Shown one piece after another: positions 10,075 through 18,399 of a stretch of DNA of 64,000 nt. The DNA comes from Allobosea sp035944375 (GTDB lineage: Bacteria; Pseudomonadota; Alphaproteobacteria; Rhizobiales; Beijerinckiaceae), in assembly GCF_035944375.1 (NCBI RefSeq), contig NZ_DASZBE010000044.1, one strand, 5' to 3'. Within the stretch, counting starts at the first letter, position 1. The number at the start of each line of letters is the position of its first letter. Under the pieces are notes generated by a model. That model saw nothing but the letters and a program-made list of their open reading frames with translations, was not told where the DNA came from and did not search any database. Position numbers and translations under genes: made by a program.

Positions 10075-10098
10075 ACTCCCGTTCGCAGGTTTATTTGC

Positions 10099-10124
10099 GG
10101 AACTCTTTCGAGCAGTCTGCCGTT
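10099..10124 (+). promoter_or_regulatory. EcfG (general stress) type promoter for the PepSY/stress-protein genes
   Basis: GGAAC, 17 bases, then CGTT matches the EcfG/RpoE2 consensus exactly. It lies about 50 bases upstream of ATG 10173 and points toward two genes of stress-locus type. Confidence 0.65.
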
Positions 10125-10172
10125 TCCTTGAGCACCGGCGACCCAGGTCGCCCCGACTCACGGAGAATTCCC

Positions 10173-10472
10173 ATGAAGAAGCTGCTCATCGCGACGATAC
10201 TCGTCTCGGCGACCTCGTTTGGCGCCATGGCGCAGACCTCGACGACCTCGCCCATGCCGGCGCCCCAGGCCGACACCGACAAGAACGCCCCGCTGCCCGG
10301 CGCCAACAGCTTCACCGAAGGCCAGGCCAAGAGCCGGCTCGAGGCGAACGGCTACTCCAACGTGACCGAGATGAAGAAGGACGAGAACGGCGTCTGGAAG
10401 GGCATGGCCATGCATGGCGGTGCCCGCGTCAACGTCTCCGTCGATTATCGCGGCAACATCGTCCGCAACTGA
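10173..10472 (+). CDS. Small exported PepSY-like protein
   Basis: The 99-residue product has a Sec signal peptide (MKKLLIATILVSATSFGAMA, probable cleavage after AMA-Q), a short proline-rich linker and one PepSY-like unit (FTEGQAKSRLEANGYSNVTEM, then GVWKGMAMHGGARVNVSVDY). It should act in the periplasm; its substrate is unknown. Shine-Dalgarno GGAG is 8 bases before the ATG. It follows a consensus EcfG promoter and probably forms a transcript with the next gene, 35 bases downstream. Confidence 0.8.
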   Translation: MKKLLIATILVSATSFGAMAQTSTTSPMPAPQADTDKNAPLPGANSFTEGQAKSRLEANGYSNVTEMKKDENGVWKGMAMHGGARVNVSVDYRGNIVRN

Positions 10473-10507
10473 TCCATCCCGTCTTGAACCGCCATTGGGA
10501 GGTCACC

Positions 10508-11050
10508 ATGACCCGCACCATCACCCGTTCCTATGACAGCTACACGATCGCCGCCGACGTGGTCGAGCGGCTCGAGACCGCCGGCATCCCGGCATCCGAC
10601 ATCAGCCTGGTCGGCCGCGACGAGCGCGGCGAGGAGAGCAACGCGGCCGAGGGCGCCGGCATCGGCGCCGGCGTCGGCGGTGCCGCCGGCCTGCTGGCCG
10701 GGCTCGGCATGCTCGCCATTCCCGGCATCGGCCCGGTCGTTGCGGCCGGCTGGCTCGCCGCCACCGCGGCGGGTGCCGTCGCCGGTGCCGCCGCGGGCGG
10801 TCTGGTCGGCTCCTTCATGAGCGCCGGCGTCGACGAGGAGGATGCGCATTACTACGCCGAGACCGTGCGTCGCGGCGGCAGCGTCGTCTCGGTGAAGACG
10901 AGCGAGGCCCAGGCCCCGGCGGCCGAGGCGATCATGGACGGCGCCACGCCGATCGACCGCGGCGCCCGTCTCGCCCAGTACCGCCAGGAGGGCTGGTCGC
11001 GCTTCGACGAGAAGGCCGAGCCCTACCGCGCCACCGCGCCGCTGGTCTGA
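10508..11050 (+). CDS. Glycine-zipper general stress-type protein
   Basis: The 180-residue protein has an N-terminal alpha/beta region (VERLETAGIPASDISLVGRD), a central hydrophobic glycine/alanine-rich stretch (about residues 50-105, GAGIGAGVGGAAGLLAGLG), and a C-terminal part that repeats the beta-alpha pattern (YYAETVRRGGSVVSVKTSE). This architecture is typical of proteins annotated as general stress or heat-induced YflT-like, which may insert in or coat membranes. It lies in the EcfG-like stress locus, ends just before a strong terminator, and has a GGGAGGT ribosome-binding site. Confidence 0.75.
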   Translation: MTRTITRSYDSYTIAADVVERLETAGIPASDISLVGRDERGEESNAAEGAGIGAGVGGAAGLLAGLGMLAIPGIGPVVAAGWLAATAAGAVAGAAAGGLVGSFMSAGVDEEDAHYYAETVRRGGSVVSVKTSEAQAPAAEAIMDGATPIDRGARLAQYRQEGWSRFDEKAEPYRATAPLV

Positions 11051-11074
11051 GCCGCTCGCCCGACCGAACCAGAG

Positions 11075-11103
11075 CCTCCGGGGTCCGCGCCCCGGAGGTT
11101 TTT
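11075..11103 (+). terminator. Rho-independent terminator of the stress operon
   Basis: CCTCCGGGG, a 6-base loop and CCCCGGAGG form a perfect 9-bp stem followed by five Ts, 24 bases after the stress-protein stop codon. Confidence 0.9.
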
Positions 11104-11172
11104 CATGCGCAGGGTATGCCAAAACCGGCCGCGGAGGGATGCGGGAAGGGTCGAGCCTGTGACGAGGGGGAT

Positions 11173-11247
11173 TGGAGCGGGCGATCGGGATCGAACCGAC
11201 GACATTCAGCTTGGGAAGCTGACGTTCTACCACTGAACTACGCCCGC
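11173..11247 (-). tRNA. tRNA-Gly (anticodon CCC)
   Basis: The minus strand folds into a full cloverleaf. The acceptor GCGGGCG pairs with CGCCCGC, the D-loop is AGTTCAGTGGTAGAAC, the anticodon stem TCAGC/GCTGA encloses the loop TTCCCAA (anticodon CCC), and the T-arm is GGTTCGATCC. The 3' TCCA is encoded. It decodes GGG codons. Confidence 0.95.
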
Positions 11248-11358
11248 ATGCGTCGCAGCGGCCCGTGAGGCTTCGCGAAGCAGCACGTTCATAGCGCCTG
11301 CTGCGGCGGGTGTCATCCGGGAATCGCGGGCGGCGCCGCGCAACGCGAAGGGCCAGGC

Positions 11359-12447
11359 TCAGTCGTGGAAATGCTTGGAGAGCTTCAGGGCCTGGCCCTG
11401 ATAGTTCGACTTCAGCCCGGCGCCATAGAGCGCGGCGGGGCGGCTCGCCATCGCCTCATAGACCAGCCGGCCGACGATCTGGCCGTCCTCGATGATGAAC
11501 GGCACGTCGCGCGAGCGCACCTCGAGCACGGCGCGCGCACCCTGGCCGCCGGCGCCACTATGGCCGAAGCCAGGATCGAAGAAGCCGGCGTAATGCACGC
11601 GAAACTCGCCGACGAGCGCGTCAAAAGGCGTCATCTCCGCGGCATAGTCCGGCGGGACATGGACCGCCTCCTTGGAGGCGAGGATGTAGAACTGGCCGGG
11701 ATCGAGGATGAGCGCGCGCGAGCCGTCGCTCGGGATCGGCTCCCAGAACTCCGAGGCGCGGTAGGCGCCGACGCGGTCGACGTCGATCAGCGCGGTGTGG
11801 TGCTTGCCGCGATAGCCGATCAGCCCGTCGAAGCCCGAGAGATCGACGCTGACGGCGACACCGCCCTGGAAGGAGGGCTCGGCCGCCGTGACCAGGGTCT
11901 CAGCCCTGTGCAGTTCGCCCAGCGCCCTGTCATCGAGCCTGGTCTCACCCGCCCGGAACCGGATCTGCGAGAGTCGCGAGCCCGAGCGCACCAGCACCGG
12001 GAAGGTGCGCGGCGAGATCTCGATGAAGAGCGGCCCCTCATAGCCGTCTTCGACCAGATCGAATTCGCGGGCGCAATCGGTGATGATGCGGGTGAAGACG
12101 TCGAGCCGGCCGGTCGAGCTCTTGGGATTGGCCGCCGCGCGCAGGCCGGCGGGGAGCTTCAGCCCCTCCATCAGCTCGGCGATGTAGACGCAGCCCGTCT
12201 CCAGCACCGCGCCACGGGTCAGGTCGATCTCATGCAAGGCGAGATCATCCAGCCGGCGCCGGACCGTGCGGTCGGGGCCGGGGAGAAAGCTCGCACGGAC
12301 GCGATAGGCCTTCTCACCCAGGCGCAGATCGAGGCTGGCGGGCTGGATCTGGCCCTCGGCCGGCAGCTGGGCGAGGCGGATCGCGCCGGCCTCGATGAAG
12401 GCGCGGATGCAGTGGTCGGGCTGGATGCCGGGCTGGAGGGTCAGCAT
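11359..12447 (-). CDS. dcd: dCTP deaminase, double-length alphaproteobacterial form
   Basis: The 362-residue protein matches the long 2'-deoxycytidine 5'-triphosphate deaminase of alphaproteobacteria, about twice the 190 residues of the enterobacterial enzyme. Two dUTPase-like beta domains are visible: one with QPASLDLRLG and ANPKSSTGRLDVFTRIITD, the second with FYILASKEAVHVPPDYAAEM and FDPGFGHSGAGGQGARAVLEV. It deaminates dCTP to dUTP for thymidylate synthesis. It is divergent from apaG and 111 bases from the tRNA gene. Confidence 0.93.
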   Translation of the reverse strand: MLTLQPGIQPDHCIRAFIEAGAIRLAQLPAEGQIQPASLDLRLGEKAYRVRASFLPGPDRTVRRRLDDLALHEIDLTRGAVLETGCVYIAELMEGLKLPAGLRAAANPKSSTGRLDVFTRIITDCAREFDLVEDGYEGPLFIEISPRTFPVLVRSGSRLSQIRFRAGETRLDDRALGELHRAETLVTAAEPSFQGGVAVSVDLSGFDGLIGYRGKHHTALIDVDRVGAYRASEFWEPIPSDGSRALILDPGQFYILASKEAVHVPPDYAAEMTPFDALVGEFRVHYAGFFDPGFGHSGAGGQGARAVLEVRSRDVPFIIEDGQIVGRLVYEAMASRPAALYGAGLKSNYQGQALKLSKHFHD

Positions 12448-12568
12448 GCGAAATCCCGGAAAGACAATCGGTCACGCCTAGCGAAGCCGCGCGCAAAGGC
12501 CAAGCGCGGACGCCGCGGCGAGGCGGCGGCGGCACGGGTTGTCCACGCGAGAATGGCGGGCTCCGGCA

Positions 12569-12598
12569 TTGACCCTTGCGCCCCGGCGTCGCTAACAA
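12569..12598 (+). promoter_or_regulatory. Candidate sigma-70 promoter for apaG-argE
   Basis: TTGACC, 18 bases, then TAACAA lie about 45 bases upstream of the apaG start, a good -35 and a fair -10. Confidence 0.5.
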
Positions 12599-12643
12599 GT
12601 CTGCGGCCCGCCGGGCCGGGCGCATCAGGACGGAGCCGTCGCG

Positions 12644-13036
12644 ATGTATCAGGCTGAGACGCAGGGCGTGCGGGTCACCGCCGTGCCGAGCTTCATGGAG
12701 GGGGAATCCTCTCCGGCGCAGGGCCGCTATTTCTGGGCCTATACCATCGAGATCCTCAATCTCTCGCCGCGGACGGTGCAGCTGATGAGCCGGCACTGGT
12801 TCATCACCGACGGGCGCGGCGAGGTCCATGAGGTCCGCGGCGAGGGTGTCGTCGGGCAGCAGCCGGTGCTGCGGCCGGGCGAAAGCTACAGCTACACCTC
12901 CGGCTGTCCGCTGATGACCCCGGACGGCTCGATGCGCGGCTTCTATGCGATGCTGGCGGAGGATGGCACGATCTTCGATGTCGCGGTGCCGCTGTTTCCG
13001 CTCGATTCCCCTTATGTGAAGAAGGTCCTGCATTGA
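12644..13036 (+). CDS. apaG: ApaG-domain protein
   Basis: The 130-residue beta-sandwich protein has the ApaG pattern throughout: YFWAYTIEILNLSPRTVQLMSRHW, then EVRGEGVVGQQPVLRPGESYSYTSGCPL and GSMRGFYAM. ApaG resembles fibronectin type III folds and has been linked genetically to cobalt and magnesium efflux and Ap4A metabolism, but its biochemical role is not settled. It has GGAG before the ATG, and its stop overlaps the argE TTG start, so the two are coupled. Confidence 0.95.
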   Translation: MYQAETQGVRVTAVPSFMEGESSPAQGRYFWAYTIEILNLSPRTVQLMSRHWFITDGRGEVHEVRGEGVVGQQPVLRPGESYSYTSGCPLMTPDGSMRGFYAMLAEDGTIFDVAVPLFPLDSPYVKKVLH

Positions 13037-14208
13037 CCCTGTCCTCCTCCACGGGCCAGCGCCTGGCGCCGCTCGACATGCTCGCCCGGCTCGTCGCCTT
13101 CGACACGGTGAGCCACAAATCCAATCTGGAGCTGATCGCCTTCGTCGAGGCCTATCTCGCCGGCTGGGGCGTCTCCTCGATCCGGATTCCCAACGCCACG
13201 GGCGACAAGGCAGCGCTGTTTGCCACGATCGGCCCGCAGGACCGGGGCGGCATCCTGCTTTCGGGACATACCGATGTGGTGCCGGTGGAGGGCCAGGCCT
13301 GGAGCCGCGACCCGTTCACGCTGCATATCGAGGATGGCCGGGCCTATGGCCGCGGCGCCGTCGACATGAAGGGCTTCATCGCGCTGGCGCTCGCGCTGGT
13401 GCCGGATTTCCTGGCGGCGGATCTCAAGACGCCGATCCACCTGTTCTTCTCCTATGACGAGGAGGTCACCTGCCTCGGCGTCGTCGACGGCATCGCCCGG
13501 ATGGGCGTGGATCTGCCCAAGCCGCGCGCCGTGATCGTCGGCGAGCCGACCTCGCTCGAACTCGCCGACGCGCATAAGGGCATCCGCACCTTCTTCACGA
13601 CGATCACCGGCGTCGCCGCGCATTCCTCCAAACCGCATCTGGGGGCGAGCGCCGTGCATGGCGGCATCCGGCTCACGGCCGGGCTCGTGGCGATGGCCGA
13701 CGCGCTGGAGGCCAACCCCGACGGCAGCGGGCGCTTCGACCCGCCCTACGACACCGTCCATGTCGGCAAGTTCCATGGCGGCATCGCCCGCAACATCCTG
13801 GCCGATCGCTGCGATCTGTCCTGGGAGGTGAGGACCCTGCCGGGCTCGGACCCGGAGGATGTGCCGGCGCGCTTCGCGGCACTGTCGCAGGAGGTGCTGG
13901 CCCGGATGCGCAAGACCGCGCCCGCGGCTTCGATCGAGACGGTGATGAGTTCGGACGTGCCGGGGCTTGCGCCCGATCCGGGCTCGGAGGCCGAGACGCT
14001 GGTGATGCGACTCGCCGGCCGCAACCGCACGATCGCGGTTGCCTATGCGACGGAAGCCGGGCATTTCCAGCGCGCGGGGCTGCCGACGATCGTCTGCGGG
14101 CCGGGCTCGATCGACCAGGCGCATCAGCCCGACGAATACATCACGCTGGAGCAGTTTTCGGCCGGCGAGGCCTTCATGCGCAAGCTGATGGCGGAGTGCC
14201 AGGGGTAA
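13033..14208 (+). CDS. argE: Acetylornithine deacetylase (M20 peptidase family)
   Basis: The 391-residue dinuclear zinc hydrolase converts N-acetylornithine to ornithine. It shows the M20 metal-ligand motifs SGHTDVVPVEG, GRGAVDMKGFIA, the catalytic YDEEVTCLG, GEPTSLELADAHKG, and a C-terminal CGPGSIDQAHQPDEY with the last histidine ligand. The TTG start at 13033 overlaps the apaG stop (TTGA). An internal ATG at residue 16 would lose little, so the start is somewhat uncertain. The arginine genes argD and argF are only 2 kb away on the other strand. Confidence 0.93.
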   Translation: MTLSSSTGQRLAPLDMLARLVAFDTVSHKSNLELIAFVEAYLAGWGVSSIRIPNATGDKAALFATIGPQDRGGILLSGHTDVVPVEGQAWSRDPFTLHIEDGRAYGRGAVDMKGFIALALALVPDFLAADLKTPIHLFFSYDEEVTCLGVVDGIARMGVDLPKPRAVIVGEPTSLELADAHKGIRTFFTTITGVAAHSSKPHLGASAVHGGIRLTAGLVAMADALEANPDGSGRFDPPYDTVHVGKFHGGIARNILADRCDLSWEVRTLPGSDPEDVPARFAALSQEVLARMRKTAPAASIETVMSSDVPGLAPDPGSEAETLVMRLAGRNRTIAVAYATEAGHFQRAGLPTIVCGPGSIDQAHQPDEYITLEQFSAGEAFMRKLMAECQG

Positions 14209-14226
14209 CAGCTGGCCGGCGGCGAC

Positions 14227-14946
14227 CTACCCGGCCGCCGCGTCCGCCTCGATCAGCCCGACGAGTTCGTCGAGCGCCGACAGACGGGCGAGGCGCCGGT
14301 AGCGCGGCGCACCGACCGGCTCCTCGGCATGCTCCAGCGCCCAGGTGAGCTCGTGCGGGATGTGGACGGCCCAGGCGCCGGCGGCAAGTGCGGGCAGAAC
14401 GTCCGACTTCAGCGAATTGCCGACCATCATCGCGCGCTGCGGGCCGTCGCCATGGCGCTCGAAGATGCGGCGGTAGACCTCCGGCGTCTTGTCGCTGACG
14501 ATCTCGACGCCGTGGAACAGCTCGCCGAGACCGGACTGCGCCAGCTTGCGCTCCTGGTCGAAGAGATCGCCCTTCGTGATCAGGACGAGGTGGTGGCTGG
14601 CGGCGAGCCGTTCCAGCGTCTCGCGCGCCTGCGGCAGGGTCTCGACCGGATGAGCCGCCATCTCGCGGCCGGCGGCGAGGATCTCGCCGATGACGGCAGC
14701 CGGGACGGTGCCGTCGGTGATCTCGATCGCGGTCTCGATCATCGAGAGCACGAAGCCCTTGATGCCGAAACCGTAGAAGGCGAGGTTGCGGCGCTCCGCC
14801 TCGAGCAGCCGCCCGGAGATCTCGGCGGCGGCGCCATGGTCGCCGAGCAGGGCGACGAAGCGCTCCTCGGTCAGGCGGAAGAAGCGTTCGTTCTGCCAGA
14901 GCGTGTCGTCGGCGTCGAAGCCGATCGTGGTGATGGGGCGCGTCAT
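14227..14946 (-). CDS. HAD-superfamily hydrolase (YjjG/phosphoglycolate phosphatase-like)
   Basis: This 239-residue protein has HAD motif I as GFDADDTLW (DxDxT), motif II LITKG, motif III lysine around VSDKTPEVYRR, and motif IV in MVGNSLKSDVLPALAAGAW. A helical cap lies between residues 20 and 95. The family dephosphorylates small metabolites such as nucleotides or sugar phosphates, but the substrate cannot be told. It is convergent with argE (18 bases) and lies 26 bases downstream of hslO on the same strand, so it may be the last gene of the argD operon. Confidence 0.88.
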   Translation of the reverse strand: MTRPITTIGFDADDTLWQNERFFRLTEERFVALLGDHGAAAEISGRLLEAERRNLAFYGFGIKGFVLSMIETAIEITDGTVPAAVIGEILAAGREMAAHPVETLPQARETLERLAASHHLVLITKGDLFDQERKLAQSGLGELFHGVEIVSDKTPEVYRRIFERHGDGPQRAMMVGNSLKSDVLPALAAGAWAVHIPHELTWALEHAEEPVGAPRYRRLARLSALDELVGLIEADAAAG

Positions 14947-14972
14947 CGGTCCCGCTCCCTTCGGCCGGCCGG

Positions 14973-15980
14973 TCAGGCTCCGGCGGACAGGCCTTCCTCG
15001 ACCTCGCCGGGCGTGAAGACATAGCGCCGCGAGCAGAATTCGCAGGTCACGGCGAGCTGCCCGTCATCGGCGACCATCGCGCCGCGGTCTTCCGGGGCGA
15101 AGCCCCGGAGCATGCCGAGCACCCGCTCGCGCGAGCAGCGGCAGTCCTCATGGACGAGAACCGGCTCGAAGACGCGGGCGCCGCGCTCGTGGAACAGGCG
15201 ATAGAGCAGGCGCTCGCTCTCCAGCAGCGGGTCGAGCAGTTCGTGATCCTCGACCGTCTCGACGAGCGAGCGCGCCTCGGCCCAGGCATCGTCGCTGATG
15301 CCGTCGGGGTCGGGGGCGGTCAGGATCTCGTGGCCCTGCGGCGCATCCCCGGGGTGGATGTCGGCGGCCCGAAGGCGGTCGACCGAATGCGGCATGAACT
15401 GCACGAGCAGGCCGCCGGCCCGCCACTGGCGGCCCTCGCCGGTGACGATCGAGCCGACGCCGAGGCGCACCCGGCTCGGGATCTGCTCCGACTGACGGAA
15501 ATACTGGTGCGCCGCCTCCTCGAGGCTCTGGCGTGTCAGCGCCACGACGCCCTGATAGCGCGTGGTCGCCGAGCCCTGGTCGACCGTCATAGCGAGGTGG
15601 CCCTCGCCAAGAAGATCGCCCGTCGAGAGCCGGCCCGCGACCTCCGCCTCCGCCAGCCGCTCCGCATCGAAATGGGCGACGGCGCGATAGACATCGGGCG
15701 CGTTGAAGTCGACCACGAGCATCGAGATCGGCCCGTCGCTCTTGGTCTGGAGCTGGAAGCGGCCCTCGAACTTCAGCGCCGTACCGAGCAGCACGGTCAG
15801 CGCCGCCGCCTCGCCGAGCACGCGCGCCACGGGCTCCGGATAGCCGTGCCGGGCGAGGATCGTGTCGATCGAGGCACCCAGCCGCACAACGCGGCCGCGG
15901 ACGTCCAGATCGGGCACGGTGAAGGGGACGACGCGGTCGTCGAGCGCGGTCACTTCCGTGCCGCTGTCGGTTCCGTCCAT
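14973..15980 (-). CDS. hslO: Redox-regulated chaperone Hsp33
   Basis: The 335-residue cytoplasmic holdase has the N-terminal Hsp33 core (RVVRLGASIDTILARHGYP) and a C-terminal zinc redox switch with cysteines in EDCRCSRERV and CEFCSRRY, the CxC plus CxxC set. Oxidation releases zinc and activates chaperone function. Its ATG overlaps the argF stop by one base (TGATG), so it is translationally coupled to arginine synthesis, an arrangement I recall from other Hyphomicrobiales. Confidence 0.96.
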   Translation of the reverse strand: MDGTDSGTEVTALDDRVVPFTVPDLDVRGRVVRLGASIDTILARHGYPEPVARVLGEAAALTVLLGTALKFEGRFQLQTKSDGPISMLVVDFNAPDVYRAVAHFDAERLAEAEVAGRLSTGDLLGEGHLAMTVDQGSATTRYQGVVALTRQSLEEAAHQYFRQSEQIPSRVRLGVGSIVTGEGRQWRAGGLLVQFMPHSVDRLRAADIHPGDAPQGHEILTAPDPDGISDDAWAEARSLVETVEDHELLDPLLESERLLYRLFHERGARVFEPVLVHEDCRCSRERVLGMLRGFAPEDRGAMVADDGQLAVTCEFCSRRYVFTPGEVEEGLSAGA

Positions 15981-16900
15981 CAGGCGGCAACCCCGCCGAA
16001 GCACCAGGCGAGGATGCCTTTCTGCGCATGCAGGCGGTTCTCGGCCTCGTCAAAGACGGCCGATTGCGGGCCGTCCATGACGGCGTCGGTGACCTCTTCG
16101 CCGCGGCTGGCCGGCAGGCAATGCATGAAGATGGCGTCCTTTTCGGCCCGGCCGAGCAGGCGCTCGTCGACCTGGTAGGGCCGCAGCAGGTTGTGACGCG
16201 TGCCTTCCTCGTCGCCCATCGAGACCCAGCAATCGGTGATGACGCAATCGGAGCCCTCGACCGCCGCTTCCGGCCGCGTGGTCAGGGACAGTTTCGCGCC
16301 CTGCTGCTTCGCCCAGGCGAGCAGCGCAGGCGGCGGCGCCAGTTCGGCGGGCGTGGCGATGGCGAGCTCGAAATCGAGCCGGCCGGCGGCGTGGATCCAG
16401 GAGGTCAGCACATTGTTGGTGTCGCCCGTCCAGGCGATGCGCTTGCCCTTGATCGACCCCTTGCGCTCCTCGAAGGTCATGACGTCGGCCATGACCTGGC
16501 AGGGATGCTGGCGCTTGGTCAGGCCGTTGATCACCGGGACGGTGGCGTGCTGGGCCATCTCGACCACGGAATCGTGGTCGAGCATGCGGATCATGATGGC
16601 GTCGACATAGCGCGAGAGCACGCGGGCCGTGTCGGCGATGGTCTCGCGCTCGCCGAGCTCGATCTCGCGGCCGGTCACCATCATCGGCGAGCCGCCGAGC
16701 TCACGGATGCCGACATCGAACGAGACGCGCGTGCGCAGGCTCGGCTGTTCGAAGACCATGGCGACGACCTTGCCCTCGAGCAGGCGGTCGCCGACGGCCG
16801 CCGGGGTGCGGCGGCGGGACTTGATCTCCTCGCCGGCGCGCAGGATCGCGCGCAGCTCGGTCGCGGAGAAATCGGAGAGATCGAGGAAATGGCGCGTCAC
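15980..16900 (-). CDS. argF: Ornithine carbamoyltransferase
   Basis: The 306-residue enzyme makes citrulline from ornithine and carbamoyl phosphate. The carbamoyl phosphate loop reads SLRTR, a variant of the common STRTR. HPCQ, the ornithine-binding DxxxSMG equivalent (WVSMGDEEG) and the C-terminal HCLPASRG motif are present. It is the second gene of an argD-argF-hslO operon, 40 bases after argD, and overlaps hslO by one base. Confidence 0.97.
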   Translation of the reverse strand: MTRHFLDLSDFSATELRAILRAGEEIKSRRRTPAAVGDRLLEGKVVAMVFEQPSLRTRVSFDVGIRELGGSPMMVTGREIELGERETIADTARVLSRYVDAIMIRMLDHDSVVEMAQHATVPVINGLTKRQHPCQVMADVMTFEERKGSIKGKRIAWTGDTNNVLTSWIHAAGRLDFELAIATPAELAPPPALLAWAKQQGAKLSLTTRPEAAVEGSDCVITDCWVSMGDEEGTRHNLLRPYQVDERLLGRAEKDAIFMHCLPASRGEEVTDAVMDGPQSAVFDEAENRLHAQKGILAWCFGGVAA

Positions 16901-16940
16901 GGGCGCATCCTTCGCTTGCCAGATGGGGGCGTGGCCGGTG

Positions 16941-18167
16941 CTACTCGGCCGCGGGCCGCTTCAGCGAGGCCTCGACGGCACTCGCCGCGCGGTCGAGACG
17001 GGCGACCGCCTCGGCCACCTCCGCCTCGCCGATAATCAGCGGCGGGAGCAGGCGCACGACATTGTCACCTGCCGCGACGACGAGAAGGCCCGCGGCGCGC
17101 GCCTCGGTGACGAAATCGGTGTTCGGCGTATGCAGCTTGAGGCCGAGCATCAGCCCCTCGCCGCGGATCTCGGCGATGACCTGCGGATGCTTGTCCTTGA
17201 GCTCGGCCAGCGACTGCTTCAGCCGCAGCGCGATCTGCCCGACCTTCTCGATGAAACCCGGCGCCAGGACGACGTCCAGCACCGCATTGCCGACGGCCAT
17301 GGCGAGCGGATTGCCGCCGAAGGTGGTGCCATGGGTGCCGAGCGTCATGCCCGAGGCGGCCTCTTCCGTGGCGAGGCAGGCGCCCATGGGGAAGCCGCCG
17401 CCGATGCCCTTGGCGACCGACATGATGTCGGGCGTCACGCCCGAGAGCTCATGGGCGAAGAACTTGCCGGTGCGGCCGACGCCGGTCTGGATCTCGTCGA
17501 AGATCAGCAGCAGCCCGCGCTCGTCGCAGAGCGTGCGCAGGCCGCGCAGGCATTGCGGCGGCACCGAGCGCAGCCCGCCCTCGCCCTGGATCGGCTCGAT
17601 CATGATCGCGGCCGTCTCGTCGGTGATCGCGGCCTCGAGTGCCGGATGGTCGCCGAACGGAACCTGGTCGAAGCCGTCGACCTTGGGGCCGAAGCCCTCG
17701 ATATACTTCTGCTGGCCGCCGGCCGCGATCGTCGCCAGCGTGCGGCCGTGAAAGGCGCCCTCGAAGGTGATGATGCGGTAGCGCTCGGGATGCCCCTTCG
17801 CGGCATGGTATTTCCGCGCCATCTTGATGGCGGCCTCGTTGGCCTCGGCCCCCGAATTGGCGAAGAAGACGCGATCGGCGAAGGTCGCCTCGCAGAGGCG
17901 CCGCGCCAGCTTCTCGCCCTCGGGCATCGTGTAGAGGTTAGAGGTATGCCAGATCTTGCCGGCCTGGGTCGTCAGCGCCTCGACCAGATGCGGATGGGCA
18001 TGGCCGAGCGAATTCACCGCGATGCCGGCGCCGAAATCGAGATAGCGCGTGCCGTCGGCGGTGATCGACCAGGGGCCTTCGCCGCGCTCGAAGGCGACGG
18101 GCGCCCGCGCATAGGTCGGCAGGAGGACGGACGGAGCGGCGGAAGCGGAAACGGGGGCAGAGGCCAT
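16941..18167 (-). CDS. argD: Acetylornithine aminotransferase
   Basis: The 408-residue class III PLP aminotransferase converts N-acetylglutamate semialdehyde to N-acetylornithine. It shows NSGAEANEAAIKMAR, the pyridine-ring segment LLIFDEIQTGVGRTG and the Schiff-base lysine in SVAKGIGGGFPMGA. It leads the argD-argF-hslO operon. A 568-base region upstream contains a strong sigma-70 promoter and an about 225-base leader with a small arginine-rich frame and hairpins, so regulation by arginine supply is plausible. Confidence 0.96.
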   Translation of the reverse strand: MASAPVSASAAPSVLLPTYARAPVAFERGEGPWSITADGTRYLDFGAGIAVNSLGHAHPHLVEALTTQAGKIWHTSNLYTMPEGEKLARRLCEATFADRVFFANSGAEANEAAIKMARKYHAAKGHPERYRIITFEGAFHGRTLATIAAGGQQKYIEGFGPKVDGFDQVPFGDHPALEAAITDETAAIMIEPIQGEGGLRSVPPQCLRGLRTLCDERGLLLIFDEIQTGVGRTGKFFAHELSGVTPDIMSVAKGIGGGFPMGACLATEEAASGMTLGTHGTTFGGNPLAMAVGNAVLDVVLAPGFIEKVGQIALRLKQSLAELKDKHPQVIAEIRGEGLMLGLKLHTPNTDFVTEARAAGLLVVAAGDNVVRLLPPLIIGEAEVAEAVARLDRAASAVEASLKRPAAE

Positions 18168-18198
18168 GGGATGCGATCCTCGCGACGGGCGATGGTGG

Positions 18199-18248
18199 AA
18201 AACGGAGTGGCGCCGGACTGAAACGGTGGTCCGGGCGAGACGGCGCCA
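18199..18248 (-). promoter_or_regulatory. Terminator-like hairpin in the argD leader
   Basis: On the minus strand TGGCGCCG and its exact complement CGGCGCCA close a 25-base loop that itself contains GGAC and GTCC. After a 5-base spacer comes TTTT. It lies about 30 bases before the argD start and could act as an attenuator or shape translation initiation. The spacing between stem and T-run is longer than in ideal intrinsic terminators. Confidence 0.35.
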
Positions 18249-18286
18249 GCCTCAGCTGCGCAGCCGCATACGACCCGGCGACGACG

Positions 18287-18334
18287 TTATCGTCGCAGCC
18301 AGAGTCCGGTTTCTCGTCGCGCCGTCATCCGCAT
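18287..18334 (-). CDS. Candidate arginine-rich leader peptide of the argD operon
   Basis: A 15-codon frame, MRMTARRETGLWLRR then TAA, lies downstream of the argD promoter. Five of 15 residues are arginine, four coded by CGA, which is uncommon in a genome of this composition, and they form two CGA-CGA pairs. The second pair plus the stop sits in a stem (GCGACGA with TCGTCGC, loop TAACG). AGGG about 11 bases upstream is a weak ribosome site. This is the layout of a transcription attenuation leader, but chance arginine-rich frames occur in GC-rich DNA. Confidence 0.35.
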   Translation of the reverse strand: MRMTARRETGLWLRR

Positions 18335-18366
18335 CGATGAAAATGCCCTGATCCGTAAAACATAAG

Positions 18367-18386
18367 CGCCGCCCGAAAGGGCGGCG
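18367..18386 (-). other. 8-bp stem-loop at the 5' end of the argD leader
   Basis: CGCCGCCC, a GAAA tetraloop and GGGCGGCG form a perfect hairpin that would begin about 7 bases after the predicted transcription start. On the minus strand the loop reads TTTC. It may stabilise the leader RNA. Confidence 0.45.
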
Positions 18387-18399
18387 TCGTTACGCAGCG

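Noticed and set aside
16680..16740. SLRTR in place of STRTR in ArgF as a sign of altered function
   Set aside because: The middle residue of this loop is known to vary and all other catalytic motifs are intact, so it is probably ordinary variation.
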